Of a DNA stretch of 64,000 bases, positions 25,960-35,380 are shown piece by piece; position 1 is the stretch's first letter; each line of letters opens with the position of its first letter. The stretch is from the NCBI GenBank assembly GCA_910577165.1, contig CAJTLX010000008.1:1-64000 (forward strand), written 5' to 3'. This stretch comes from an uncultured Lachnospiraceae bacterium. GTDB taxonomy: Bacteria; Bacillota; Clostridia; Lachnospirales; Lachnospiraceae. Under the pieces are notes generated by a model. The model worked only from the letters and a program-made list of their open reading frames with translations. It made no database searches and was not told the origin of the DNA. A program made the translations under genes and the position numbers.

Positions 25960-27402
25960 ATGGTACAGGGGGCGGGCTGCGGCTTAAAAAAGAATGATTT
26001 GTTTGAACTGAAAATTGAGGCGTTGGGTAATGACGGCGAGGGGATCGGTCACTATCAGGGATTTACTTTTTTTGTGAAGGATGCAGTTCCGGGCGATCTT
26101 ATCTGCGCACGCGCACTGAAATTTAAGAAAACCTACGGCTATGCGCGGGTCGAGGAAATTCTGACCACCTCCCCGGATCGTGTAATGCCGCGCTGCCCGG
26201 TGGCAAGGCAGTGCGGTGGCTGTCAGCTTCAGCATCTTTCCTACGAGTGTCAGCTCGCCTACAAGCAGGAGAAGATAAAAGATTGTCTGGAGCGTATCGG
26301 CGGGGTTGCAGAGCCATATTTAGAGCCAATAATTGGCATGGAAGAGCCATATTATTACCGAAATAAAGCACAGTTTCCAGTTGGAATGCGAAAGGACGGC
26401 AGTGCAGCGATAGGTTTTTATGCGGGACATTCGCACCATATTGTGGACACGGAAGAATGTTGTATTCAGGCACCGGTCAATGCCGCGCTGATGACAGCGG
26501 TGCGCGAATATTTAGAGGAGTGCAAAGTTTCGCCCTACCAGGAGGAAACACATACCGGACTGGTGCGCCATATTCTGACGCGCGTCGGGTTTGTGACAGG
26601 GGAGATTATGGTGTGCATGGTGATAAATGGGACGGGTTTGCCAAGAGCGGAGGTACTGAGAGAGAAACTTGAGTGGGCAGTGGAGAAATGGAACCGGAGA
26701 GAAAGTGCGGATAAAAGGGAAGTGGAATATAGGCTGGTAAGTTTATGTTTAAATATTAATACTGAACGGACAAATGTAATTCTTGGCAGCAGGATTATCC
26801 CACTTTACGGGGAGCCGTATATTACGGATTACATTGGGGCAGTGAAATATCGGATTTCGCCGCTGTCGTTTTATCAGGTTAATCCGGGGCAGACACGCCG
26901 CCTCTATGAACAGGCTATGCTCTATGCAGATTTGAAGGGGAACGAAATAGTCTGGGATCTGTACTGTGGAATTGGAACTATCTCGCTGTTTTTAGCACAG
27001 AAGGCGAAGAAGGTCTACGGTGTGGAGATTGTACCGCAGGCGATCGAGGATGCGCGAAAGAATGCCGAGATGAACAGGATCACGAACGCGGAGTTTTTTG
27101 TCGGGGCGGCGGAGGATGTGCTGCCACAGAAGTATAAAGAGAGCGGCGATAAGATGCGAGCCGATGTGATTGTGGTGGACCCGCCAAGAGCAGGATGCGC
27201 AAGAGGGCTGCTTGAGGTGATCGTGCGAATGCAGCCGGAACGGGTGGTTTATGTGTCGTGCGATCCGGCGACATTGGCAAGGGATGTGAAGTTTTTGGAG
27301 GAGAATGGGTTTCGGTTTGTAAAGGGGAGGGGTGTGGACCAGTTTGGGATGGGGGGACATGTCGAAGCGGTGTGTTTATTGTCCAAACTAAATATCAAGT
27401 AG
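25960..27402 (+). CDS. rlmD: 23S rRNA (uracil-C5)-methyltransferase, RlmD/TrmA family
   Basis: The 480-residue protein has an N-terminal TRAM domain (to about residue 65), an iron-sulphur cluster set of cysteines (CPVARQCGGC plus a later C), a central RNA-binding part and a C-terminal SAM domain: LYCGIGTISL (motif I), VDPPRAGC, and the catalytic cysteine in YVSCDPATLARD. It methylates U at C5 in 23S rRNA; Clostridia often have two or three paralogues, so the exact position (U1939, U747 or a tRNA site) is not certain. It is the last core gene before the accessory island. Confidence 0.9.
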   Translation: MVQGAGCGLKKNDLFELKIEALGNDGEGIGHYQGFTFFVKDAVPGDLICARALKFKKTYGYARVEEILTTSPDRVMPRCPVARQCGGCQLQHLSYECQLAYKQEKIKDCLERIGGVAEPYLEPIIGMEEPYYYRNKAQFPVGMRKDGSAAIGFYAGHSHHIVDTEECCIQAPVNAALMTAVREYLEECKVSPYQEETHTGLVRHILTRVGFVTGEIMVCMVINGTGLPRAEVLREKLEWAVEKWNRRESADKREVEYRLVSLCLNINTERTNVILGSRIIPLYGEPYITDYIGAVKYRISPLSFYQVNPGQTRRLYEQAMLYADLKGNEIVWDLYCGIGTISLFLAQKAKKVYGVEIVPQAIEDARKNAEMNRITNAEFFVGAAEDVLPQKYKESGDKMRADVIVVDPPRAGCARGLLEVIVRMQPERVVYVSCDPATLARDVKFLEENGFRFVKGRGVDQFGMGGHVEAVCLLSKLNIK

Positions 27403-27578
27403 TATATTGAGGTGGAGTTAGATATGGATAAGATGAATTTAATGACTGCAGAGAGTGAAGCTATCTAAGTCAAGGATTATGAGTTAGAGCATACGATATT
27501 GAAGATCAGTAACTTTTATATTGTATAAGTAAAATAGAAGCATGACATTTAAATAAGTTTTTGAATGAGTGGATCAAT

Positions 27579-29077
27579 ATGAAAGAACATTATAAGTATA
27601 ATCAATACACAAAACAAAATGTAAGACATACAGCAATTTTTAGAGCAGTAGAGATTTTGACTTATAAAAGAGAGCAATCATGCTGTGTTGAGAGAAATTA
27701 TGTGCGTAGGTTATATGATCATTTTACTTTATCAGAAGATGTCTGTCAGAATAAGATAGAGGCACAAAAAATTAATGTTTCGTATATAACAAATTGGGAG
27801 AAATTACATGACTCTTTTGTGAAAACAAAAAGACCAGAGGATTTAATGGTTTGTTTTTTAAGTGGTCCAGAGCCAGATAACGATTTTCAGGAATTGATTA
27901 ATCTTGGTATACTTCCTCAAAATATTTGGGGTTTTGAGTCAAATAATCAGGAATATAAAAAGGCAATCGCAACTTATGCTCAAGGAAAATATCCACAACC
28001 AAGAATTTTAAAATAAAATATAGAAACATTTTTTCAACAGACTCCAAAAAAATTTGATATTATATACATAGATGCTTGTGGAAGTGTACCATCCACACAA
28101 CATGCATTGAGATGTGTGTCAACAATATGTCAAAATCACCGCTTAAATTCGCCAGGAGTGATAATAACAAATTTTGCTATGCCAGATATTACGAAAGAAT
28201 CCATAGCAGATTATTATGAGATAGTATCTCATTATTTATTTTTCAAGAAATATCCTCTATTACCAATTAAAATAGATGGAAATGGAATTAATAATCGGGA
28301 ATATTATGAAGTATTAGAGGAAGTAAGTAAGAATTTTGAATTCTATTATGGTGAGTTTTTATCTGCAATATTGTGTGATATACCAGCAGTTATTATACCG
28401 TTACAAAGGATTGCACAAAATCCATATTTAAATCAATTATTTGACTTGACAGATATTGGTAGAAATGACGAGGAAATCATAAATATATCAAGTGGAAATT
28501 CTGTCGCCAAATATTTTTTTACTGCAAGGAAGTTGTTACAGTGTGGTTTTCTGGGAGAAAAAAGTCAATGCTTTTTAGGAGAGATTGGAAGCTATGAGGG
28601 TTTACTAAGGGGATTAAGAATAAGTGTTTTGTTGGGAAAAGGAAAAATTAAATTAAGGGAAGATGTGCAAAGGATAAAAGAATATTTTGAGTTAGATAAG
28701 AATTTATATCAATTTCCTGATAAGGCTCATAGTAATTTGTTTTTTGATATTGTTCTTAACCAATTGGCATATCCAATGCATAATAATATTTTATGTAACG
28801 AACGATTTCAATATATCGCAAAGACGAATTGTATGTTTACAGATGTTACGATATATGATAAATGTAGATATATTTACGAATGGTTACCAGGGCTTCATCA
28901 AATAGTATCTTCTTTTGAAAATACGTCTTGGCAGTATGTTTTTCCTTTTGCATTAGACGGACTGGTAAAAATGAGACAAAATTATAATAATGAATTTTTT
29001 TTCAGGGTGCTGTTGTTTCAAATACTGTAGAAAAGTTTTCAAGTAAAAAGTTACAGGATAGAGTAATAGTGGACTAA
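27579..29077 (+). pseudogene. Broken methyltransferase-like gene linked to DUF262 genes
   Basis: One reading frame runs from about 27579 (ATG; TTG at 27561 also possible) to 29030 but is cut by TAA at 28014-28016, after which the same frame continues in good coding (ETFFQQTPKKFDIIYIDACG). At a run of eight T (28995-29002) a frameshift is needed to continue as QGAVVSNTVEKFSSKKLQD to the stop at 29075. Restored, it would be about 500 residues. The N-terminal half looks like a Rossmann methyltransferase (FLSGPEP, NIWGFESN, FDIIYIDACG), but the family is not recognised with certainty. It stands first in the AT-rich island; a short decayed frame (27424-27528) precedes it. Confidence 0.7.
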
Positions 29078-29142
29078 TATTTATATTGAAATTAAGGGGA
29101 AAATTTATAATATCGAATATACAGTTAGACTATTCAGATATA

Positions 29143-30269
29143 ATGGATATTTTTAAAGAAAAATTAAAAATAGATAATATAGTAAAAAAAGTATCATCTA
29201 TCTTTCTGAACCAAAGGTATGAAGGAAAAATAAATTACAGACCGTACTTTCAAAGAAATTATGTTTGGGATGAGGAGAAAGCAACATATTTTATAGAGAG
29301 TATTTTGTTGGGAACGGAAATTCCTCCCCTTGTTTTATTTCAAACTAAAGATAAGAATGAGGTGATTGATGGAAGACAGCGATATGAAACTATAAAGCGT
29401 TTTTTGGAAGATAGACTTGTCTTAAAAGATAAAGGGTTACACAGTTTAAATGCGCTTGCTGGAAAAAGGTATAGTCAATTAAATTCAGATACAAGAGAAT
29501 TATTTGAAGATACCAGAATTCGTATTTTACAATTTAATGTAGTTGATGAACCTAAACTAGATGAAGAAAAAATTAAAAAAGAGATATTTAGACGATATAA
29601 TTCGGGGATTACTCTATTACAAAAATATGATATTGATAGGGCGGCTTATATTAATGATAAGTTATCGAATTTATTATATAATAAAATATATAATAATACC
29701 GAACTTTATGATTTTTATGTGAAATTATTCTTCCCAAAAGTAAGAAAAAGGCAAGTAAACGGGATAAGGTAAATATTATAATTTCACTGGTGAGAAACTT
29801 AATAACACTTCCCTTTATTCCTATATATAGTTATTCGAAAGGAAGTTCAAGATCTGATATCATTTGCAAATATTATTATTCCATATTAGAAAATAAAAGT
29901 GCAGAAGAGATATTGAATGAGTTTGATGTTGTTATTAGTTATTTATTGAAATTTAATTTTGTATGTAAAGAACGAAATAATTGTCTATATGATAATAAAT
30001 TATTTTACGAAGTTCTTTATTGGACCATAGATATTGTATTACAGAATGGTGGACAAATCGAAGATAATAAAATTGAACAGGTTTTTGATTATATATCTAA
30101 TGCAAGCAAAAATCCTGAATTGTGGGATAATATAATAAATAATCCATAAAGAAGTGTAGAATTAATTTTTGAGTTTACAGGTAGTCATTATTATTCGGCA
30201 ATCAATAATAGGTATAAATTTATAGCTAATATATTTCAAGACATATTTAAAATTGATTATCAAAAATAC
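29143..30269 (+). pseudogene. DUF262 (GmrS-like, ParB-fold) gene 1, broken
   Basis: The N-terminal frame (to 29772) carries the DUF262 core: YRPYFQRNYVWDEEKA, SILLGTEIPPL and the VIDGRQRYETI motif that corresponds to the D-G-Q-Q-R nucleotide-hydrolysis motif. Coding then moves to another frame: a missing base in the A4 tract near 29745 would turn PKVRKRQ into PKSKKKASKRDKVN, running into the frame at 29790. That frame is cut again by TAA at 30147-30149 and continues as RSVELIFEFTGSHYYSAINN. So two lesions disable the gene. DUF262 proteins are subunits of type IV modification-dependent restriction and other phage-defence systems. Confidence 0.75.
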
Positions 30270-30593
30270 ATGAAGAATTCGGAAGATTTTTTTGAAATGA
30301 TGGAATATATAAGTGAAAAAAATCAAATTGCACATTATAAAATTAATAAACCATTACCTGAAACTCTAACAATTGAGGATATTATTTCTGATATGAAAAA
30401 ATCCAGATTTTTAATTAGACCAGATTACCAGAGATCAGAGGTGAAAAATTTGCAAAAGGCTTCCTATTTGATGGAAAGTATTTTATTGGGAATCAATATT
30501 CCTCCACTTTTTATTTATAAAAGGAAAGACAGGATAAAAGAGGTGGTAGACGGACAACAACGTTTACTTACAATTTTAGGTTTTTTGGGGAAG
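30270..30593 (+). pseudogene. DUF262 gene 2, only the 5' part remains
   Basis: From ATG 30270, in the same frame as the end of DUF262 gene 1, about 108 codons encode a second DUF262 N-terminus: FLIRPDYQRSEVKN, SILLGINIPPLFIY and the intact VDGQQRLLTI motif. Similarity ends at GFLGK (near 30593); the rest of the frame is antisense of the AbrB-like gene, so the gene was cut by a deletion or rearrangement. It may once have been fused to or overlapped with gene 1. No mobile element is visible at the junction. Confidence 0.75.
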
Positions 30594-30773
30594 ATCTCCC
30601 CTAATATTTGTTTTCACCGGACGAATGACCAGCTCATTCCCGCGCACCATGCACTCTGCCTCAAACCCTAACATAGCGAAAAATTTCTGGGGGATTGTGA
30701 TCTGACGTTTCGCAGAGATGCTTACTTTTTTTATTTCCGCAGGGATACTATCTTTCATTATTATTGCTGGCAT
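30576..30773 (-). pseudogene. AbrB/SpoVT-domain antitoxin-like gene, 3' truncated
   Basis: On the minus strand the 65-residue frame encodes a swapped-hairpin AbrB domain: KVSISAKRQITIPQKFF, then ELVIRPVK. This DNA-binding fold is typical of MazE-like antitoxins and transition-state regulators. The C-terminal effector part is missing and replaced by antisense DUF262 sequence (GDLPQKT), so the gene ends at the same junction as DUF262 gene 2. The DNA-binding part could still be made. No partner toxin is adjacent. Confidence 0.65.
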
Positions 30774-30948
30774 ATTTATGTCCTCATCATTACATTTTAA
30801 TTCAAGGAAATAATATTCTTGGTTTCTTGGTATCTAGGTTTATTAGATGCAATTTTTCTAAAAATGTCAAGATCCATTTATATTTTAAGGAATGTTAAAA
30901 ATACGCATCCAGGATTTGGTTTTGCTCGGTTGATAGCGGTAAGATAAT

Positions 30949-31026
30949 ATAATGTATATTAAATTTGTCTTTTGTTATAGTGAAATTATAATGTATATTA
31001 AATTTATTCTTTATTATAATGAAATT
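30949..31026. repeat. Two 39-bp imperfect tandem repeats
   Basis: ATAATGTATATTAAATTT begins at 30949 and again at 30988; the two 39-base units agree at about 34 positions. They are AT-rich, noncoding and lie just upstream of the promoter of the phospholipase-like pseudogene. Confidence 0.8.
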
Positions 31027-31065
31027 TTGAATATTTATTTAAAAGATTTATTGAGAAAATTTTAG

Positions 31066-31094
31066 TTGCCATTTGGCTTTTCTAATGTTATACT
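31066..31094 (+). promoter_or_regulatory. Promoter-like sequence before the phospholipase-like pseudogene
   Basis: TTGCCA (31066-31071), 17-base spacer, TATACT (31089-31094). Confidence 0.5.
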
Positions 31095-31147
31095 TTAGAT
31101 AAAAAGGCATGGAACAAGAAGATTACCATTTATTAGGATGTTTTAGA

Positions 31148-31643
31148 ATGGCATCAAGATTGTTGTATTTAGCGGTTGCAGAAGAATTGATAAAAAAATT
31201 CGATAAAGGATATCAATCGATTTCGGTTAGGTTGTATATTACCTGACGCTTACCATCCAGTATTCTCTAAATCAGATAGCCATCTAAAAATATTTGTTTG
31301 CGGAAAAAGTAAAAAAATGTATGACCTAGACGGATATCTTTCGAAATTTGGCGATAAGATGGACGATGAATTATATTTAGGATATTATTTGCATTTGATT
31401 CAGGATTTAGTGTTTCGAGAAATAATATATGATAAGTACAAGTGGAATCCTTAAATTCCAGGGAATGTGGAGAGGCTTCATCATGATTATCATCTGATCA
31501 ATGCATATGCGATAAAAAAGTATGGGTTAAAAAACAATATTAAATCAATTTACAAACTGAAATCCGAAAAAATTTATTCTATTTATCCTTTTGAGATAGA
31601 ATCGTTTTTAAATGATATGGCACTGGATTATCGTGATGATTAG
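31148..31643 (+). pseudogene. Zinc-dependent phospholipase C-like gene, broken
   Basis: ATG 31148 opens a frame (MASRLLYLAVAEELIKKFDKGYQ) that must shift near 31215 to continue as FRLGCILPDAYHPVFSKSDSH, then KMYDLDGYLSKFGDKM and YLGYYLHLIQDLVFR. TAA at 31452-31454 and TAG at 31641-31643 interrupt it, with coding continuing past each. The H/D-rich helices (LPDAYH, LGYYLHLIQD, LHHDYHLIN) resemble the zinc-binding phospholipase C-like family of Clostridia. After the TAG the same frame runs straight into the tyrosine phosphatase, so the original may have been one fused gene, or a deletion joined two genes. Confidence 0.65.
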
Positions 31644-31667
31644 GAGGAGGAATCATTTTTCTTCACC

Positions 31668-32465
31668 GTGGAAATGGCGGATGAATTTGTAGCAACTGCG
31701 ATAAAAAACTGTATGGAGGAATTAAAAGTACTTAAAGAGGGGAAACACTATGTGGATGCCTACAGGAGAGCCTGGAGGAATAAACCGTTTAGTTTACTGA
31801 AAACAACGCAGAATACAAGGGATCTGGGCGGTTATCGCACAAAATCCGGAGCATTGACCCGTGAGGGAAGAATGATTCGGAGTGATGTTCAGAATTATCC
31901 CAGTGAGGAAGATTATGATTATTTGAGAACACACGGGATTACAACGATTATTGATCTGCGGGGTGCCAAGGACGTTGCAAAGAAACCAAGTGGATTTGCA
32001 GAAAAGGGAGGTTTTACTTATTATAATTTTCCGATAGATGAGGGAAGCGGAGTACCTGAATCAGTGAGCGAAGTTCCGCGAAGTTATATGGCTATTGCGT
32101 CAGCAAAAGCCATTTCAGAAGTATTTCGATGTATTGCAGATACTAAAACAGGTGTGATGTTTAACTGTACTGCGGGAAAGGACAGAACGGGCGTAGTTGC
32201 GGCAATCTTACTGCTTCATGCAGGAGTATGTGATAAAGAGATTATAGATAATTATGTTCTCACAAGAAAGTATGGAAAAGAACGTCTGGAATTGGTACAT
32301 AAGAATTTTCCTGAGATTGATATGAATATTGTGATACCTTGTGAAATGTTTATGGAGGAATTTTTAAATTTATTTAGAAAAAAGTATGGTGATACGGACA
32401 AGTATTTTAGAAAAATTGGACTTTGTGATGAAGACATTCAGAAAATTAAATATAAGCTTGTGTGA
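31668..32465 (+). CDS. Tyrosine-protein phosphatase (DSP-like), N-terminus derived from the upstream pseudogene
   Basis: From residue about 42 the product matches the Y_phosphatase3 family: TTQNTRDLGGYRTKSG, RSDVQNYPSEEDYDYL, TTIIDLRG and the active-site loop FNCTAGKDRTG with catalytic Cys and Arg. It would remove phosphate from proteins or possibly phosphoinositides. Residues 1-40 (MADEFVATAIKNCMEELK) belong to the phospholipase-like frame upstream, separated only by TAG 31641. The AGGAGGAGGA at 31642-31651 is 16 bases from GTG 31668, too far to be ideal, so translation may be weak. The catalytic part itself shows no damage. Confidence 0.7.
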   Translation: MEMADEFVATAIKNCMEELKVLKEGKHYVDAYRRAWRNKPFSLLKTTQNTRDLGGYRTKSGALTREGRMIRSDVQNYPSEEDYDYLRTHGITTIIDLRGAKDVAKKPSGFAEKGGFTYYNFPIDEGSGVPESVSEVPRSYMAIASAKAISEVFRCIADTKTGVMFNCTAGKDRTGVVAAILLLHAGVCDKEIIDNYVLTRKYGKERLELVHKNFPEIDMNIVIPCEMFMEEFLNLFRKKYGDTDKYFRKIGLCDEDIQKIKYKLV

Positions 32466-32506
32466 GTATTGAACGGATATAAGCGGTGAAAGGAAATTGA
32501 TCAATA

Positions 32507-33109
32507 ATGGAAATATTAAGAATTGACACATACGCGGATAAGCGTTTTTCTCAGAAAGTCCTGTATCAACATGGATGTTTTCTCGTGGGAGGAATGCCCT
32601 ATGAAGTGGAGATATTTTCTGATTTTGAGGCGGTGGTTCGTGGAGAAAATAAAAGTATATATCCGCAGATAATTGAAGAATTTAGATTCTACACCCCACA
32701 TATCACAATGTTTTATAATGAGTGCGGGAAGCTTATCAAAGAATATCCTGCGGCTTCAGTATTTAATCTTTCACTTGAACAAATTCAGCCGTCTCAATTT
32801 TATGTGGATAGGGAGAAAATTGAAGCGATTCGCAATTTTATTGGCAAACCGAAGGATATTATTATCCAGGTAATGCCGTATAATGAACGCTATATCTCTC
32901 TGGATGGCCATACACGCCTTTATTATGCTGTACTAAATGGATGGGATGCCATTCGGGCGGTAGAGAGTACGGTGGATATGGATATTTTGGGGTTTGTTGA
33001 GGAGGCACAAAGGCGAGAAATTTATTCCCCGAAGGATATGGAACTGGTGAATCATAATGAATATGAGGAAAAATGGAATCGTTTTTGCGATGAGTATTTT
33101 AGAGGGTGA
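32507..33109 (+). CDS. Hypothetical protein with ParB-like motif
   Basis: The 200-residue protein has no signal or membrane segment. Near residues 105-155 it reads QPSQFYVDREKIEAI, then YISLDGHTRLYYAVLNGW. The D-G-H-x-R-x-x-A pattern is like the ParB/Srx box that binds nucleotide. The rest is unrecognised. The last 20 bases overlap the likely start of the amber-interrupted gene that follows. It appears intact, unlike most of its neighbours. A role in the island cannot be assigned. Confidence 0.55.
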   Translation: MEILRIDTYADKRFSQKVLYQHGCFLVGGMPYEVEIFSDFEAVVRGENKSIYPQIIEEFRFYTPHITMFYNECGKLIKEYPAASVFNLSLEQIQPSQFYVDREKIEAIRNFIGKPKDIIIQVMPYNERYISLDGHTRLYYAVLNGWDAIRAVESTVDMDILGFVEEAQRREIYSPKDMELVNHNEYEEKWNRFCDEYFRG

Positions 33110-34685
33110 TTTTTATACAAACTTGAATTTTAAGGGGGATATCACAGTAGAAAATAGAAAACAAATTTATAATTTTGTAATTAAATGGCGCGATAAGTTT
33201 CGTGATCAGAATATTAACTATATAGAACTTGTTGATCACTGGATGGCTGATGATTGTGCCGCCCTGGGGTTTGAGATGGACTGTGGTCACGCCTTTTTTG
33301 AAAAATACGGACGGGCAGCAAATAACTTTGAGGCACTGAAAAAAATTATTGATGAGGTAACCGATATTCCCTTACTTGGGTCTGCAATCTATTCTCGGTA
33401 GAGGTATTTTAATCATTGGGCATATAGTGGTGAAGAAATTTTGGAGTCACAGAACCGAGAATAGTTTATTCTGATATTTAGCCGATTAGCACTACTTTCC
33501 GAGGAAAATCCATTTCTTTTTCAAGGAATGCTAAAAAAGTTACGTATTGTATCCAATAATATCCGTTATGGTCCTATGCCGGAGCGAGATGATGAGGAGG
33601 AACAACACCTTACCATTAACGATAAAGGTCGTGTATGGTTTGCAGGTTATCATTTTGGAAATGCAGGGGAGCAATATAAGAAGGCAAGAACGAAGAATTT
33701 TAAGATAGAAAAAACATCGGCGGAAAAATTGCTAGATGCTTTTGCCACTTATTTTGGAAATGAATATATGGAAGCTTTTGCTACAGATATTGGCAGTTGG
33801 GTTATGGAATTGACTAATACAGAAAAGATTACCTATAAATTTTATGGTTCGCTTTGTGCTAATTTTGATCATAAATGTACAGATTTATCTGATCTTGTGC
33901 ATAATACGGTTGGGATGAATGATCTGTATGTCTTTGATGGAAACAATAAACCCGATGTAATAAACAGAATTACATTAGAGTATCATAGAGTAACAAAAAG
34001 CGGGCCAAAGGAAATGACAAAGAGTGAGATTTGGAAATATACAACAGGAGATTATACAGAACATCTAGTTATCGATAGAGCAACAGAAACCCTTGAACAT
34101 ATTTTAAACATTGGAGAAAGTTATAAAGTTTCTCATAAGTATGAAATTGCGGGTGGAATTAAAAACTTGCTTGAAAGTTTTGATGCAAATATTTTGTTTT
34201 CACATATTAAGGGCAATCCCAAAGAGGTGATTGATACTCCAGATGAAACAAAAGATTATAAAATTACTATCGATTACGAAAAAAATCCGCAGTGTATCCT
34301 TTAGGGAAGTTACGATAAAAATGGTCTGCCAAAGGATTTTGCGGATTTTGCAAAAACAGTATTTGATTTTGTTCGTTCTTATGGTATGGGAGAAATTCTT
34401 GATCCATCGGTTTACGGTAAGGTGAAACGCCGTAAATCAGAATATATCTTTTGCAGCGTTATTTTTGATAAAGGATGCAAGAGTTATTATTATCTAACGG
34501 ATGATGACAGTATTGAAATTGGGGATTTTGTTCTTGTTCCCGCAGGGAAAGATAATCATACAGCGGTTGTAGAGGTAGTGAACATTGAATATTTTAGTGA
34601 GAAAAATGTGCCATTGTCAGTTGAAAAAACAAAGCGAATAATTTGTAAGTGTAAGGATAAGGATTCTGGCTTACCAGACAAATAA
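33090..34685 (+). pseudogene. Long unknown gene interrupted by three in-frame TAG codons
   Basis: A single frame of about 530 codons runs from ATG 33090 to TAA 34683 with coding-like sequence throughout, but carries TAG at 33399, 33462 and 34302. No frameshift or other stop is needed. Sequence across the stops is smooth (LLGSAIYSR-TAG-RYFNHWAYSGEE; LESQNRE-TAG-FILIFSRLALLS; NPQCIL-TAG-GSYDKNGLPKDF). The C-terminal 90 residues (YYYLTDDDSIEIGDFVLVPAG, EVVNIEYFSEKNVPL) are a small beta-rich module seen at the ends of various Firmicute proteins. The main part is not recognised. It is probably a pseudogene; amber readthrough is the alternative. Confidence 0.6.
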
Positions 34686-34758
34686 TTATGAATTAATATA
34701 CTATTATCTATAAAAATTCTTTCTAGATACAAAAAGAACGGTGTTAAGCAAAATTTAA

Positions 34759-34787
34759 TTGAATTGTAAATGTGCTTGTGATAGAAT
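34759..34787 (+). promoter_or_regulatory. Promoter of the VOC protein gene
   Basis: TTGAAT (34759-34764), 17-base spacer, TAGAAT (34782-34787); the gene starts 49 bases on. Confidence 0.6.
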
Positions 34788-34835
34788 AGAATTAGATAAT
34801 TCAATAAACAGGAAGTTGAAAGGGGGAATGGCAAG

Positions 34836-35228
34836 GTGAAGTTAAGTGCAATTCATCATGTCGCAATTATTGTATCTGATATTCAAGCAGCAAAAGATTT
34901 CTATGTTTATAAACTTGGCTTTGAAATTATCAGGGAAAATTATCGGACTCAGAGGAAAGATTGGAAACTGGATTTGAAAATTGGAGAAGGATCGGATACT
35001 ATTGAATTAGAAATTTTTGCAGAGTCAAATCCGCTCAAACGTGTCAATCGACCAGAAGCTTGCGGTTTACGTCATTTGGCATTCCATGTAGATAATATTG
35101 AAACAGTTGTTTCTGAATTGGAAAAGCAAGGGATTAAATGTGAACCTATTCGGTATGATGATTATACGAATAAAAAAATGACGTTTTTCTTTGATCCGGA
35201 TGGGCTTCCATTGGAATTACATGAATAA
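34836..35228 (+). CDS. VOC-superfamily (glyoxalase-like) protein
   Basis: GTG start after AAAGGGGG. The 130-residue protein has the paired beta-alpha-beta-beta-beta units of the vicinal-oxygen-chelate fold, with metal ligands expected at H in IHHVAIIV, E in IELEIF, H in LRHLAFHV and E in GLPLELHE. It is closest in pattern to the YaeR/GloA2 group of lactoylglutathione lyase-like proteins, whose substrates are unknown. It appears intact and has its own promoter. AT-rich inverted repeats (TTTCAATATTT at 35261 with AAATATTGAAA at 35282) follow it. Confidence 0.85.
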   Translation: MKLSAIHHVAIIVSDIQAAKDFYVYKLGFEIIRENYRTQRKDWKLDLKIGEGSDTIELEIFAESNPLKRVNRPEACGLRHLAFHVDNIETVVSELEKQGIKCEPIRYDDYTNKKMTFFFDPDGLPLELHE

Positions 35229-35380
35229 AACAAATCCCCATTTATTTGAAATTTTTTAAATTTCAATATTTAAACATTTAAAAATATTGAAACAGTGTGA
35301 ATTTGCATGATTGGAGATGGGAAATTAAGGGAAAAATAAAGAAAGTATCTTAAAAATTAATTATTGGAAGAGGGATTATA

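Larger units (their letters stand above)
30774..31147. other. AT-rich gap without a gene
   Basis: This 374-base stretch holds no supported gene. Contents: the upstream region of the AbrB-like remnant, a pair of 39-bp tandem repeats (30949-31026) and a promoter-like sequence (31066-31094), both listed separately. Nothing else was recognised. Confidence 0.6.
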
